Source: Wylensekiella montiformis
GTDB taxonomy: Bacteria > Bacillota > Negativicutes > Selenomonadales > Selenomonadaceae
Length of the DNA stretch: 64,000 nucleotides
Reading direction: 5' to 3'
Assembly: GCF_009697385.1 (NCBI RefSeq)
Contig: NZ_VUNL01000002.1
Coordinates: 186,001 to 250,000, forward strand
Below, in pieces: positions 42,920 to 50,960 of this stretch (its first letter is position 1; every line of letters starts with the position of its first letter). The notes under the pieces were generated by a model that worked only from the letters and a program-made list of their open reading frames with translations, searched no databases and was not told the DNA's origin. The position numbers and the translations under genes were made by a program.

Positions 42920-44617
42920 TTGAAAAAACAGGCATCACTTCTTCTGCTTCTCATTCTTTTTCTATCTGCGTCCCTAATCTGGCAGCAAACAATCCGGCAG
43001 GAACCTGACTCCGTTCCCATCTCTTCCCAGCGCCTGATGCAGGAACAGATTCTGCTGGTACCACTGGACGGGCGTCCGCCCTGCCGACAGTTCGTCATTG
43101 ACGCAGGCCGTATCAGCGGCACAGAGGTCATCACACCGCCGAATAGTCTGCAGGACTATTATTCTCAGCCGGGCGACACGACCGGTATGCGGAGCTGGCT
43201 TTCCGAACATATCGACGGATCCGGCGCGGCCATTCTCTCCATCGATCAGCTTCTCTACGGCGGCCTGCTGGCAGCCCGTGAAAAAGAACTCCCGCCCGGA
43301 GCGATCGAGGAATTGCTCCAATTCCTCCGTCAGCTTCATGCAAATCATCCTGACATTCCGCTCTATGCGTTCAGCATCCTGCCGCGCCAAACACCGCAGG
43401 ATACGATTGACGGTTATCAGGAACGCCGGGATCTTCTTGCTTACTCCCGACTGAAGGGCCGTGAGGATGCAGGACTCGCCATAAATTCATCAGAGCTTTC
43501 CCGCCTGGAACAGTCCATCCCCACCGGTTCCCTGCAGCGCTATCTTTCGCATTTTACAGAAAACGAGGCCCTGAACCGCGCACTGATCGAGCTGGTCCGA
43601 GAAGGCGTGCTGACACGCCTCATTCTCGGACAGGACGACGGCGAACCATACAGCATCCCGAATATCGAAAAAAAGCATCTGCTGGATTGGATCCGCAGCC
43701 GGAATCTGTCAGACGGCAGCGTTGTCCTGACACACGGCGCAGATGAAATCGCCCTATCTCTGCTCGCCTCCATTCACAACGAAAAAACCGGATTCCATCC
43801 GCGTATCCACGTGCGATACAATCACGACCGGACCCCGGCGCGTATCATGCCTTATATGGCCGTCAGCATAGAACAAACCGTACAGGAGAAAATCGCACTG
43901 CTCGGCGGACAACAGACAAACTCTGAAGAAAACGCGGATTTTACCCTGCTGGTTTCTTCGTGTGACAGCGAGGAAGACGACCTGTCGGCGCGCCGTGATA
44001 CCGTTCAGGAGCTGGAGCACGACCGCAGCCTCTCTATGCCGGTCGCCCTCGTTGATCTGAGCCGCCACTTTCAGGCTCAGGAAACCGTGCTGCCTCTTCT
44101 CATTCAAAGGGATTATCCCGTCAACGAGCTGATTGCCTACGCCGGCTGGAACACTACCAGCAATGCGGTTGGCACAGCGCTGGCGCAAGCCAGTCTCTTT
44201 GAATCCTCCCGTAGGCAATCCGGTGACCGAGCCGAAGTCATCGCTGTCACAGCCGCCAATCTCACCTTCCTGCAGAACCGCATTCTGGAAGATTATTTCT
44301 ATCTGAAAGATACCATTGATCTCATCAACACCACCCTGCAGAAAGCCGGATATACCAATACCGCCGACCTGGATCTGGAGCACAATTACCGCTGGGCCAA
44401 TCTCATGCTGCAGCACACCATGAAGAACCAGCTGGCTGTCTATAAAAACACCCGCTCCTTCCGACAGCCGGTTCGCTTTTCCTCCCCGTCCGGTGATTTT
44501 GAGCTCATCATGCAGGATATAACCATTGATCTGAGCTATCCCTGGCCGCGCACCTTCGAAATCTATCTTCGTTCTGCCCCGCGCCTCGCCATAACCAAAA
44601 CTCCGGAAGCAGAATAA
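42920..44617 (+). CDS. DUF4127 family exported protein
   Basis: A 565-residue member of the uncharacterised DUF4127 family. It has an N-terminal signal or anchor (residues 4-20, hydrophobic) and the family start QILLVPLDGRPPCRQFVIDA, followed by GDTTGMRSWLSEHI, AILSIDQLLYGGLLAARE, SRLKGREDAGL, GQDDGEPYSIPN, THGADEIALSLLA and LIAYAGWNTTSNAVGTALAQ. These conserved Asp/His/Asn clusters look catalytic, but no reaction is known to me. TTG 42920 follows GGAGG by six bases. It is divergent from rsmD and followed by tRNA-Gln. Confidence 0.85.
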   Translation: MKKQASLLLLLILFLSASLIWQQTIRQEPDSVPISSQRLMQEQILLVPLDGRPPCRQFVIDAGRISGTEVITPPNSLQDYYSQPGDTTGMRSWLSEHIDGSGAAILSIDQLLYGGLLAAREKELPPGAIEELLQFLRQLHANHPDIPLYAFSILPRQTPQDTIDGYQERRDLLAYSRLKGREDAGLAINSSELSRLEQSIPTGSLQRYLSHFTENEALNRALIELVREGVLTRLILGQDDGEPYSIPNIEKKHLLDWIRSRNLSDGSVVLTHGADEIALSLLASIHNEKTGFHPRIHVRYNHDRTPARIMPYMAVSIEQTVQEKIALLGGQQTNSEENADFTLLVSSCDSEEDDLSARRDTVQELEHDRSLSMPVALVDLSRHFQAQETVLPLLIQRDYPVNELIAYAGWNTTSNAVGTALAQASLFESSRRQSGDRAEVIAVTAANLTFLQNRILEDYFYLKDTIDLINTTLQKAGYTNTADLDLEHNYRWANLMLQHTMKNQLAVYKNTRSFRQPVRFSSPSGDFELIMQDITIDLSYPWPRTFEIYLRSAPRLAITKTPEAE

Positions 44618-44634
44618 AAGCTGTTTTTCAGGTA

Positions 44635-44663
44635 TTGACAAACAAAACATCACCCGATATAAT
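44635..44663 (+). promoter_or_regulatory. Consensus promoter of the tRNA gene
   Basis: TTGACA, 17 bases, TATAAT: perfect hexamers and spacing, 34 bases before the tRNA. Confidence 0.9.
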
Positions 44664-44696
44664 ATGTAAATGTTGACGGTATTTCGCCGTTTGCAC

Positions 44697-44772
44697 AGGG
44701 GTATCGCCAAGTTGGTAAGGCACGGGTCTCTGAATCCCGCATGCGTTGGTTCGAGTCCAGCTACCCCTGCCA
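44697..44772 (+). tRNA. tRNA-Gln (anticodon CTG)
   Basis: A 76-base cloverleaf with encoded CCA. Acceptor AGGGGTA pairs with TACCCCT, discriminator G; anticodon loop CTCTGAA gives CTG (reads CAG); T-arm GTTGG-TTCGAGT-CCAGC. The innermost anticodon-stem pair is T-T, the only mismatch. Confidence 0.95.
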
Positions 44773-44782
44773 TATGAATACG

Positions 44783-44817
44783 AAATCGCTGTTCCGTAAG
44801 GAACAGCGATTTTTTTA
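44783..44817 (+). terminator. Terminator of the tRNA gene
   Basis: AAATCGCTGTTCC-GTAA-GGAACAGCGATTT with a run of T directly after. Confidence 0.9.
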
Positions 44818-44864
44818 TCCGATGTTAAACGGGTGCTAAGACTCCCGTTAACATCGGATAAAAA
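44812..44864. repeat. Long inverted repeat downstream of tRNA-Gln
   Basis: Arms TTTTTATCCGATGTTAA(A)CGGG and CCCGTTAACATCGGATAAAAA with one bulged A and the 10-base loop TGCTAAGACT. The left arm shares the T-run of the tRNA terminator. No T-run follows the second arm on either strand. A related hairpin lies at 19824-19852. Confidence 0.75.
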
Positions 44865-44897
44865 GAACATCATCCCGAATCGATAGAAACAAACACG

Positions 44898-44943
44898 AAA
44901 AAACGCAGGGCCGTAAGCTGCACATACATGACCCTGCGTTTTT
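44898..44943 (-). terminator. Terminator after the proline-rich protein gene
   Basis: Minus strand AAAAACGCAGGG-tc and ga-CCCTGCGTTTTTT enclose a loop of about 20 bases. Confidence 0.78.
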
Positions 44944-44944
44944 C

Positions 44945-45583
44945 TCAATGTCTTGGCGGAACGGGCAAAACAGGCGGAAGTTCGACCACTGCCGAAGCCC
45001 GCCTGACAGGAACCGGCTGTACAGGCGGAAGCTCGACGATCGCATCATGATTCCGCGCGGCCGGCACCGGCTGAATGGGCGGAAGGGCCGTCGTCTGCTC
45101 CGGACGCGAATCAGCGGTCCGCCTGAGAGCGGTACTGTGATCCGAATCCGTCTGACCTGCACCCTTCACCATAACAGGTGCGGCGATCTGTTTCTCCCGC
45201 GGGAGCGCCGGTGCAACGGAAGGACTGGAGGATGCCTGCCTTACCGGCTCCTTTATCTCCTGCCTTTTTTGCTTTCGCTGCGCATCCACATCCGCCGCAG
45301 TAATAATAATCGGTATTGCTTTGTCAACGCGAGTGTTCTGACCTTTGCTCAATGCTTCCGGAACATTCTTCGCGCGCTCAGCCGATTCCCACCGGAGCTG
45401 CGGCCGGTAATGCGGCAGTGCATGTGTGTCTTCTGCCGCGGCATACCGGTCCGCCTGTTTTTCTGTGCTTGCGCTGTCTATCCGCTGGCTGGAAGCAGCT
45501 GCGGCACTCTGTGTGCCGGCTGTGCCAGTCATAATCAGCATGACAGCCAGCAAGGAAACCGCCGGCCTGATCTTCCCCTTCAT
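44945..45583 (-). CDS. Exported proline-rich protein with C-terminal LPPxxPVP repeats
   Basis: Unrecognised 212-residue protein. A signal peptide covers about residues 1-29 (LLAVMLIMTGTAGTQSAAAA). The middle is hydrophilic and rich in Gln/Arg/Lys. The C-terminus has three near-repeats, TALPPIQPVPAA, VELPPVQPVPVR and VELPPVLPVPPR, each spaced by about 18 residues. Proline-rich tails like this often bind partner domains or extend across the envelope (a general observation, not a match). ATG 45583 follows AGGAGG. It is divergent from deoD. Confidence 0.65.
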   Translation of the reverse strand: MKGKIRPAVSLLAVMLIMTGTAGTQSAAAASSQRIDSASTEKQADRYAAAEDTHALPHYRPQLRWESAERAKNVPEALSKGQNTRVDKAIPIIITAADVDAQRKQKRQEIKEPVRQASSSPSVAPALPREKQIAAPVMVKGAGQTDSDHSTALRRTADSRPEQTTALPPIQPVPAARNHDAIVELPPVQPVPVRRASAVVELPPVLPVPPRH

Positions 45584-45799
45584 GGTAAAAGCCTCCTATA
45601 TTTATCCTGATGATCTGTTATAGTCTTATTCGCCATTCCTGCCCGAAATCCTGCCGAAAAGAAAAAGCGGATATTCTCCTTATCCTGCACAGTAGAAGAA
45701 AAATAGGACATTTGCCCTTTTCTTATTTGCTATTTTTTCTTATACTTTATATGGATTTTAATTTTCAGAACAAGTTTTGAGAAAGAAGGAGCATCAACC

Positions 45800-46510
45800 A
45801 TGGCAACACCACATATTGGCGCAGAAAAAGGCGATATCGCAGAGCGCATCCTCCTGCCGGGCGATCCGCTGCGGGCAAAATTCATTGCCGAACATTTTTT
45901 GGACAACCCGAAACAGTATACTTCGGTCCGCAACATTCTGGGATATACCGGAACCTATAAGGGCGTTCCTGTTTCGGTACAGGGAACGGGCATGGGCATT
46001 CCGTCCATCTCCATCTATGTCCACGAACTGATCCATGAATTTGGCTGCAAAAAACTCTTCCGCGTTGGTACCTGCGGCGGCATGCATCCGGATGTCAAGC
46101 TGCGCGACGTACTGATCGCACAGGGGGCCAGCACGGATTCCTCCATCATCAAAAATATCTTCGGCGGCTCCATCAACTATGCACCGCTGGCAGACTTCGA
46201 CCTGCTTTCCAAGGCCGTAACGAACACGAAAAAGCTGAACCTGCGCGCTACAGTCGGCAATATCATCTCGGTCGACCGCTTCTATGACGATGAAATCGAC
46301 AGCGACAAGCTGCGCAAATACGGCGTTCTGGCTGTCGAAATGGAAGCGGCCGCACTCTATACGCTGGCTGCTGAGGCCCATGTTCAGGCCCTTGCTCTGT
46401 TCACCGTAAGCGATCATCTGCTGACTGGCGAAGCCTGCACGGCTGAAGAGCGTCAGACTTCGTTCAATGACATGATCCGTATCGCATTGGAAACGGCGAT
46501 CGAAGATTGA
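45800..46510 (+). CDS. deoD: Purine nucleoside phosphorylase DeoD-type
   Basis: Splits purine nucleosides with phosphate in salvage. The 236-residue product has [30 protein letters not shown] in pieces, [25 protein letters not shown] and [12 protein letters not shown] with SDHLLTGE, typical of hexameric DeoD enzymes. The family length is matched. It starts at ATG 45800 with AAGGAG upstream and shares a bidirectional terminator with the convergent M18 gene. Confidence 0.97.
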   Translation: MATPHIGAEKGDIAERILLPGDPLRAKFIAEHFLDNPKQYTSVRNILGYTGTYKGVPVSVQGTGMGIPSISIYVHELIHEFGCKKLFRVGTCGGMHPDVKLRDVLIAQGASTDSSIIKNIFGGSINYAPLADFDLLSKAVTNTKKLNLRATVGNIISVDRFYDDEIDSDKLRKYGVLAVEMEAAALYTLAAEAHVQALALFTVSDHLLTGEACTAEERQTSFNDMIRIALETAIED

Positions 46511-46549
46511 TCCGGATCGCAAAGAATAGATCCAGCACCATATTGTTGA

Positions 46550-46592
46550 AAAAAATACCGTCGGCTGACAATCAGCCGGCGGTATTTTTTTC
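46550..46592. terminator. Bidirectional terminator between deoD and the M18 aminopeptidase
   Basis: AAAAATACCG(T)CGGCTGA-CAA-TCAGCCG(G)CGGTATTTTTT; A-run and T-run flank the stem. Confidence 0.9.
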
Positions 46593-46612
46593 TGCCCTAA
46601 CGGGCTGTTTTT

Positions 46613-48007
46613 TTATGCCTCGCGGAGAAACGCCGCATAGGCTTTCTTCGCTTCATAAACATCCACCTTGCTCGTAACCTCCCAGGGAGCGTGCATGCTC
46701 ATGACACCGACACCGCTGTCAATAACCTGCATGCCGTACAAGCTCATGATGTACGCGATCGTTCCGCCGCCGCCGAGGTCGACTTTTCCAAGTTCCGCGA
46801 GCTGGTAATGAACCTGATTGTCATCCATGATGCGGCGAAGCTCTCCCAGATATTCCGCATTGGCATCATTGGAACCGGACTTTCCGCGCGCACCGGTGAA
46901 TTTATTGAATACCATGCCTTTTCCCAAATACGAAACATTCTTCCGGTCATAGGCATCTGCATACAACGCGTCATAGGCACTCGACACATCGGAAGAAAGC
47001 ATCTTGCAATTTGCCAGAGTCCGTCGTAGGGACAGATCGCTGTAACCGCCGCAGGCATTGAGCAGTTCCGCCACAATGTTTTCAAAGAAATGCGACTGCA
47101 TGCCTGTGGCTCCGACGCTTCCGATCTCTTCTTTATCGACCAGCAGACAGCAGGCCGTGCGCTTCATATGACCGGTTTCCAGCATGGCAGCCAGCGAGGT
47201 ATAGGCACAGACCCGGTCATCCTGCCCATAGGCCAGCGTCATGCTGCGGTCAAAGCCGAGCTCACGGGCCTTTCCGGCCGGAACAAGCGCCAGCTCCGCT
47301 GAGTGGAAGTCCTCTTCTTCTATATCGTATTTATCTTTGATCAGCTTGAGCACACCGGCCTTGACCGATTCCTTGTCCTCGTCTTCCAGCGGATAATTGC
47401 CGACCAGAATATCCAGATTTTCGCCCTCGATCACCTTGGCGGCATTCTTTTTCATCTGCTCCTGAGAAAGATGAATCAGCAGATCCGTCACGCAGAATAC
47501 CGGATCATCGTCGTCTTCTCCAATGCAGATATCCATTACACGGCCGTCTTTTTTGACGACAACGCCATGCATGGCCAGCGGGAGCGTAACCCATTGATAT
47601 TTCTTGATGCCGCCATAATAATGGGTATCCAAATACGCCAATCCGCCGTCTTCATAGAGCGGATTCTGCTTCACATCCAGACGGCAGGTATCAATATGGG
47701 CGCCCAAAATATTCATGCCCTGTTCAAGCGGATCATCGCCCAGATTAAACAAAACGATCGCTTTTTTCATATTGACGGCATAAACCTTATCGCCGGCCTG
47801 AAGCCTTTTCCCCTGTCGCACGACATCCAAAAGATTGCGGTAACCGGCGGCCTCTGCCTGACGCACCGCCTCCCGTACGCTTTCACGCTCGGTCTTGCAG
47901 CGGCTCAAAAAATCCCGGTAGCCCCGGTTGATCGTTTCCAGTTCCTGTTTCTCTGCTTCCTTATACTGGTTCCAAACGGACTGTTTTTCTTTTTTTTCCT
48001 CTGACAT
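46613..48007 (-). CDS. M18-family aminopeptidase
   Basis: Zinc aminopeptidase of the aspartyl aminopeptidase type that trims N-terminal residues from peptides. The 464-residue product has GAHIDTCRLD (first metal site), DDRVCAYTSLAAML, LLVDKEEIGSVGATGMQS (catalytic Glu pair) and a final GVMSMHAPWEV with the last metal His. It follows dusB by 12 bases. ATG 48007 with AAGGGG upstream is preferred over the ATG at 48016. Confidence 0.92.
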   Translation of the reverse strand: MSEEKKEKQSVWNQYKEAEKQELETINRGYRDFLSRCKTERESVREAVRQAEAAGYRNLLDVVRQGKRLQAGDKVYAVNMKKAIVLFNLGDDPLEQGMNILGAHIDTCRLDVKQNPLYEDGGLAYLDTHYYGGIKKYQWVTLPLAMHGVVVKKDGRVMDICIGEDDDDPVFCVTDLLIHLSQEQMKKNAAKVIEGENLDILVGNYPLEDEDKESVKAGVLKLIKDKYDIEEEDFHSAELALVPAGKARELGFDRSMTLAYGQDDRVCAYTSLAAMLETGHMKRTACCLLVDKEEIGSVGATGMQSHFFENIVAELLNACGGYSDLSLRRTLANCKMLSSDVSSAYDALYADAYDRKNVSYLGKGMVFNKFTGARGKSGSNDANAEYLGELRRIMDDNQVHYQLAELGKVDLGGGGTIAYIMSLYGMQVIDSGVGVMSMHAPWEVTSKVDVYEAKKAYAAFLREA

Positions 48008-48019
48008 AAGCTGCACCCC

Positions 48020-49045
48020 TTACTCATTCTGCTGTGTCCGAATCATAGATTCTGCCGTCGGTTCAGATACCGGCTCCGCCGTATCAAAATAATCCTGAAG
48101 AATATCCACAAAATCCTGACGGGACACCGCCTTGTTAAATTTATCGCGCAAAACGGCGCCATGCGTGATGCCGCGCGTATACCAGGTCGCGTGCTTGCGC
48201 ATTTCGCGCGGCCCTGCGTAATCGCCCTTATAATGAATCAACAGATCAAGATGACGCAAAATGACAGCAGCCCGCTCCCGCATGGACGGGCCGGGCAGTT
48301 CTTCACCGGTTTTCAAAAAGTGCGTCAGCTGACGGAAAATCCATGGATTTCCCTGCGCAGCCCGGCCGATCATTACACCGTCCGCCCCCGTAACCGCAAA
48401 AATCCGCTGAAGATCCCGGCAGGTGCGCACATCGCCATTTGCAATAACCGGTATCCCGACGCTCCGCTTGACCTCTCCGATGATCTCCCAGTCCGCATGA
48501 TCCCGGTAAAACTGCTCCCGCGTCCGGCCATGAACGGCTATCGCATCGACCCCGGCCGCTTCTGCCAGTTTGGCCATTTCCACAACATTGACCTGTTGAT
48601 CGTCCCACCCCTTTCGCATCTTAACGGTGACCGGCATCTTCACGGCACGCCGGATCGCGCTCAAAATGCGAAAAGCCCGCTCCGGATCGCGCATCAATGC
48701 CGACCCTTCCCCGTTTTTTACAATTTTGGGCGCCGGACAGCCCATATTAAAATCCAAAATATCCGCCGTTCCCAGCGATTCTACATAAGCAGCTGCCTCT
48801 GCCGCCATCTCCGGCGAATTGGCAAAGATCTGCATAACGAGCGGACGCTCTTCCGGCTCAGACTGCAGCATGGCCAAAGTCCGTTCATTGCGAAAATGAA
48901 TGCCCTGACTGCTGACCATCTCCGCATAGCACAGCGGGCAGCCCATATCATGCGCGATGATCCGGTAAGCCGTATCGGTCACCCCCGCCATCGGAGCAAG
49001 AAAAACGGGCTGCTCAAAATGAAACGGTCCCAGATTCATGCTCAT
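48020..49045 (-). CDS. dusB: tRNA-dihydrouridine synthase (DusB-type)
   Basis: FMN enzyme that reduces uridine to dihydrouridine in tRNA. The 341-residue product has APMAGVTDTAYR, the catalytic Cys in DFNMGCPAPKIVKNGEGSAL, KMRKGWDD, AVHGRTREQFY and ANGDVRTCRDLQRIF. The ATG at 49045 overlaps the coaX stop; an ATG at 49039 with GGAG seven bases upstream is equally possible. The coaX-dusB order resembles Bacillus yacF. Confidence 0.95.
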   Translation of the reverse strand: MSMNLGPFHFEQPVFLAPMAGVTDTAYRIIAHDMGCPLCYAEMVSSQGIHFRNERTLAMLQSEPEERPLVMQIFANSPEMAAEAAAYVESLGTADILDFNMGCPAPKIVKNGEGSALMRDPERAFRILSAIRRAVKMPVTVKMRKGWDDQQVNVVEMAKLAEAAGVDAIAVHGRTREQFYRDHADWEIIGEVKRSVGIPVIANGDVRTCRDLQRIFAVTGADGVMIGRAAQGNPWIFRQLTHFLKTGEELPGPSMRERAAVILRHLDLLIHYKGDYAGPREMRKHATWYTRGITHGAVLRDKFNKAVSRQDFVDILQDYFDTAEPVSEPTAESMIRTQQNE

Positions 49046-49860
49046 TCTCCAGACTTCCTCTCCGCCCGGTTGCCCGTATGCGTCTCCTCATGACGTTCGG
49101 CGTTGCGCTCATAAAGGGCACGAAGCCCGGTCAGTGTCAGGAAATGATCGACTTTGTCTATCGTTGCGGATTCCCTCGCAATCATTCGCGCAAGCCCCCC
49201 TGTGGCGATCACCTTCATCTCGGATCCGTACTCATCCCGGATGCGTCGGACGATCTCATCGATCTGCCCTACATAGCCGAAAATGATGCCGGCCTGCATT
49301 CCCTGAATCGTATTCCGGCAGATGATCTGCCGTGGAGGGACAAGTTCGATGCGCGGCAGCTGGGCCGCGGTCTGAAACAAGGCATCAGCGCTGGTCCCGA
49401 TGCCGGGTGCGATCACACCGCCCATGAAATCTCCCTGTTCATTGACCACATCAAACGTCGTTGCCGTACCGATATCAATGACAATCAGCGGGCCTCCGTA
49501 CTGCTCATAGGCGCCGACCACATTGACAATCCGATCTGCGCCGATCGCCCGGGGGTTTTCATAATGCAGGCGAATACCGGTCTTAATGCCGGGCCCTACC
49601 ACCAGCGGATGAATATGAAAATACCGCTCGCACATTTTCACCATGGGAACGACCAGCGGCGGGACGACCGATGAAATGATGATTGCATGAATATCTGTCA
49701 TGCGTATGCCCTGATAGCGGAACAAGTTGTTCATGAGCATACCGTATTCATCTCCGGTTTTCTGGCGGTCTGTGGAAATGCGCCAGTGCTTCATTAGTTT
49801 CCTGCCCTCATAAGTACCCATGACGATATTGCTGTTACCGATATCAAATACTAATAGCAA
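49042..49860 (-). CDS. coaX: Type III pantothenate kinase CoaX
   Basis: Phosphorylates pantothenate, first step to coenzyme A. The 272-residue product begins LLVFDIGNSNIVMGTYEG and has GADRIVNVVGAYEQYGGPLI, IDIGTATTFDVV and IATGGLARMIA, the ASKHA-fold motifs of type III enzymes. Start TTG 49860 lies after AGGAGG. It works with CoaD, found elsewhere in the window (41714). Confidence 0.96.
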   Translation of the reverse strand: MLLVFDIGNSNIVMGTYEGRKLMKHWRISTDRQKTGDEYGMLMNNLFRYQGIRMTDIHAIIISSVVPPLVVPMVKMCERYFHIHPLVVGPGIKTGIRLHYENPRAIGADRIVNVVGAYEQYGGPLIVIDIGTATTFDVVNEQGDFMGGVIAPGIGTSADALFQTAAQLPRIELVPPRQIICRNTIQGMQAGIIFGYVGQIDEIVRRIRDEYGSEMKVIATGGLARMIARESATIDKVDHFLTLTGLRALYERNAERHEETHTGNRAERKSGE

Positions 49861-49883
49861 GGGATTGTCCTCCTGTACGTTTC

Positions 49884-50867
49884 TTATCTCTTCTGCGGAC
49901 GAATGGACACATCGCCTGCCAACACTCTGCGCCGCCCTGACGGAGTATCTACAAGTAATGCGCCATCTTCATCGATATCTGCCGCGCGCCCGGTAAAAAC
50001 ATCGCCATCACGCACGCCGATCACCCGAACCTCCTGCCCCAGTGTGATGCTGTAACGGCGCCACGCGGCCATAACGGGAGCAAATCCCTCCCGCTTCACC
50101 GCGTCATAAAGCTCATCCATCGCCTCAAGCACAGCCTGAAAAAATTTCACCCGCGGCAGCGGCTTCCCGCCGTTCATAATAGACAGCGACGTGGCTGTCG
50201 CACGCAGCTCTTCGGGAAAGTCTTCCGCCATGATATTGACATTGATGCCGGTGCCGATCACCACATAATTGATGCCGTCCATCTCAGCACTCATTTCCGT
50301 CAGGATGCCGACCAGCTTCTTATTTTCATACAAAATATCATTCGGCCACTTGATCCCGGCTTTCAGTCCGAAGCGTTCCATTCCCATGGCGACAGCAACA
50401 GCGGCCAGCAGCGTACACTTCGGGGCCTCCTGCGGCAAAAACGGCGGACGCAGAATAACCGAAAACCAGATTCCCTTGCCGGCAGGAGAAAAGAAATGGC
50501 GGTCCAGTCGCCCTTTGCCACCATTCTGCTGCTCGGCCACGATAACGGTTCCTTCCGGCGCACCGTCTGCAGCCACTTGTTTGGCCAGCGTATTCGTCGA
50601 ATCCACAACGTCACGAAAGATGATCTCCCGGCCAATGCAGCGGACATTCAGGCCATGCTGTATTTCACCGGGAAGAAGACGGTCCGGCGCTTCGCGCAGC
50701 GAATAGCCGCTGCGGGAGTGACTGGCAATATGATAGCCGGCCTCCCGAAGCTCCTGAATATGTTTCCATACCGCTGTCCGCGATACGCCGAGCCGACTGG
50801 CAATTTCTTCTCCCGAAATATAACGGTCTCCTGCCTGACGCAGAAGGGATAATATCTTCGCACGCAC
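49884..50867 (-). CDS. birA: Biotin-[acetyl-CoA-carboxylase] ligase and repressor BirA
   Basis: Attaches biotin to carboxylases and, through its N-terminal domain, can repress biotin genes. The 327-residue product has a winged helix-turn-helix (YISGEEIASRLGVSRTAVWK), the ligase core VVDSTNTLAKQ, EQQNGGKGRLDRHF, IKWPNDILYENKKLVGIL and GTGINVN, and a C-terminal SH3-like domain. The bifunctional form is present, unlike ligase-only proteins. It heads the birA-coaX-dusB-aminopeptidase run. Confidence 0.96.
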   Translation of the reverse strand: MRAKILSLLRQAGDRYISGEEIASRLGVSRTAVWKHIQELREAGYHIASHSRSGYSLREAPDRLLPGEIQHGLNVRCIGREIIFRDVVDSTNTLAKQVAADGAPEGTVIVAEQQNGGKGRLDRHFFSPAGKGIWFSVILRPPFLPQEAPKCTLLAAVAVAMGMERFGLKAGIKWPNDILYENKKLVGILTEMSAEMDGINYVVIGTGINVNIMAEDFPEELRATATSLSIMNGGKPLPRVKFFQAVLEAMDELYDAVKREGFAPVMAAWRRYSITLGQEVRVIGVRDGDVFTGRAADIDEDGALLVDTPSGRRRVLAGDVSIRPQKR

Positions 50868-50927
50868 TGGCTCTCCCCCTTTGCTGCTGATTTCATACCT
50901 TTGTATTATACAACGAAACGGGACAAG

Positions 50928-50955
50928 AAAAAAGCCTTCCGAATCGGAAGGCTTA
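50928..50955 (-). terminator. Intrinsic terminator after ftsH
   Basis: Minus strand AAGCCTTCCGA-T-TCGGAAGGCTT followed by TTTTCTT. The birA -10 (TATAAT, 50905-50910) lies just downstream. Confidence 0.88.
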
Positions 50956-50960
50956 ATCGA

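Noticed and set aside
44812-44864. Integron attC-like site after tRNA-Gln
   Set aside because: GTTAAAC resembles a core site half, but no matching RYYYAAC half is correctly placed and no integrase is present.
44697-44900. tRNA as integration site of a mobile element
   Set aside because: No repeat of the tRNA 3-prime end or integrase gene follows; neighbours are core genes.
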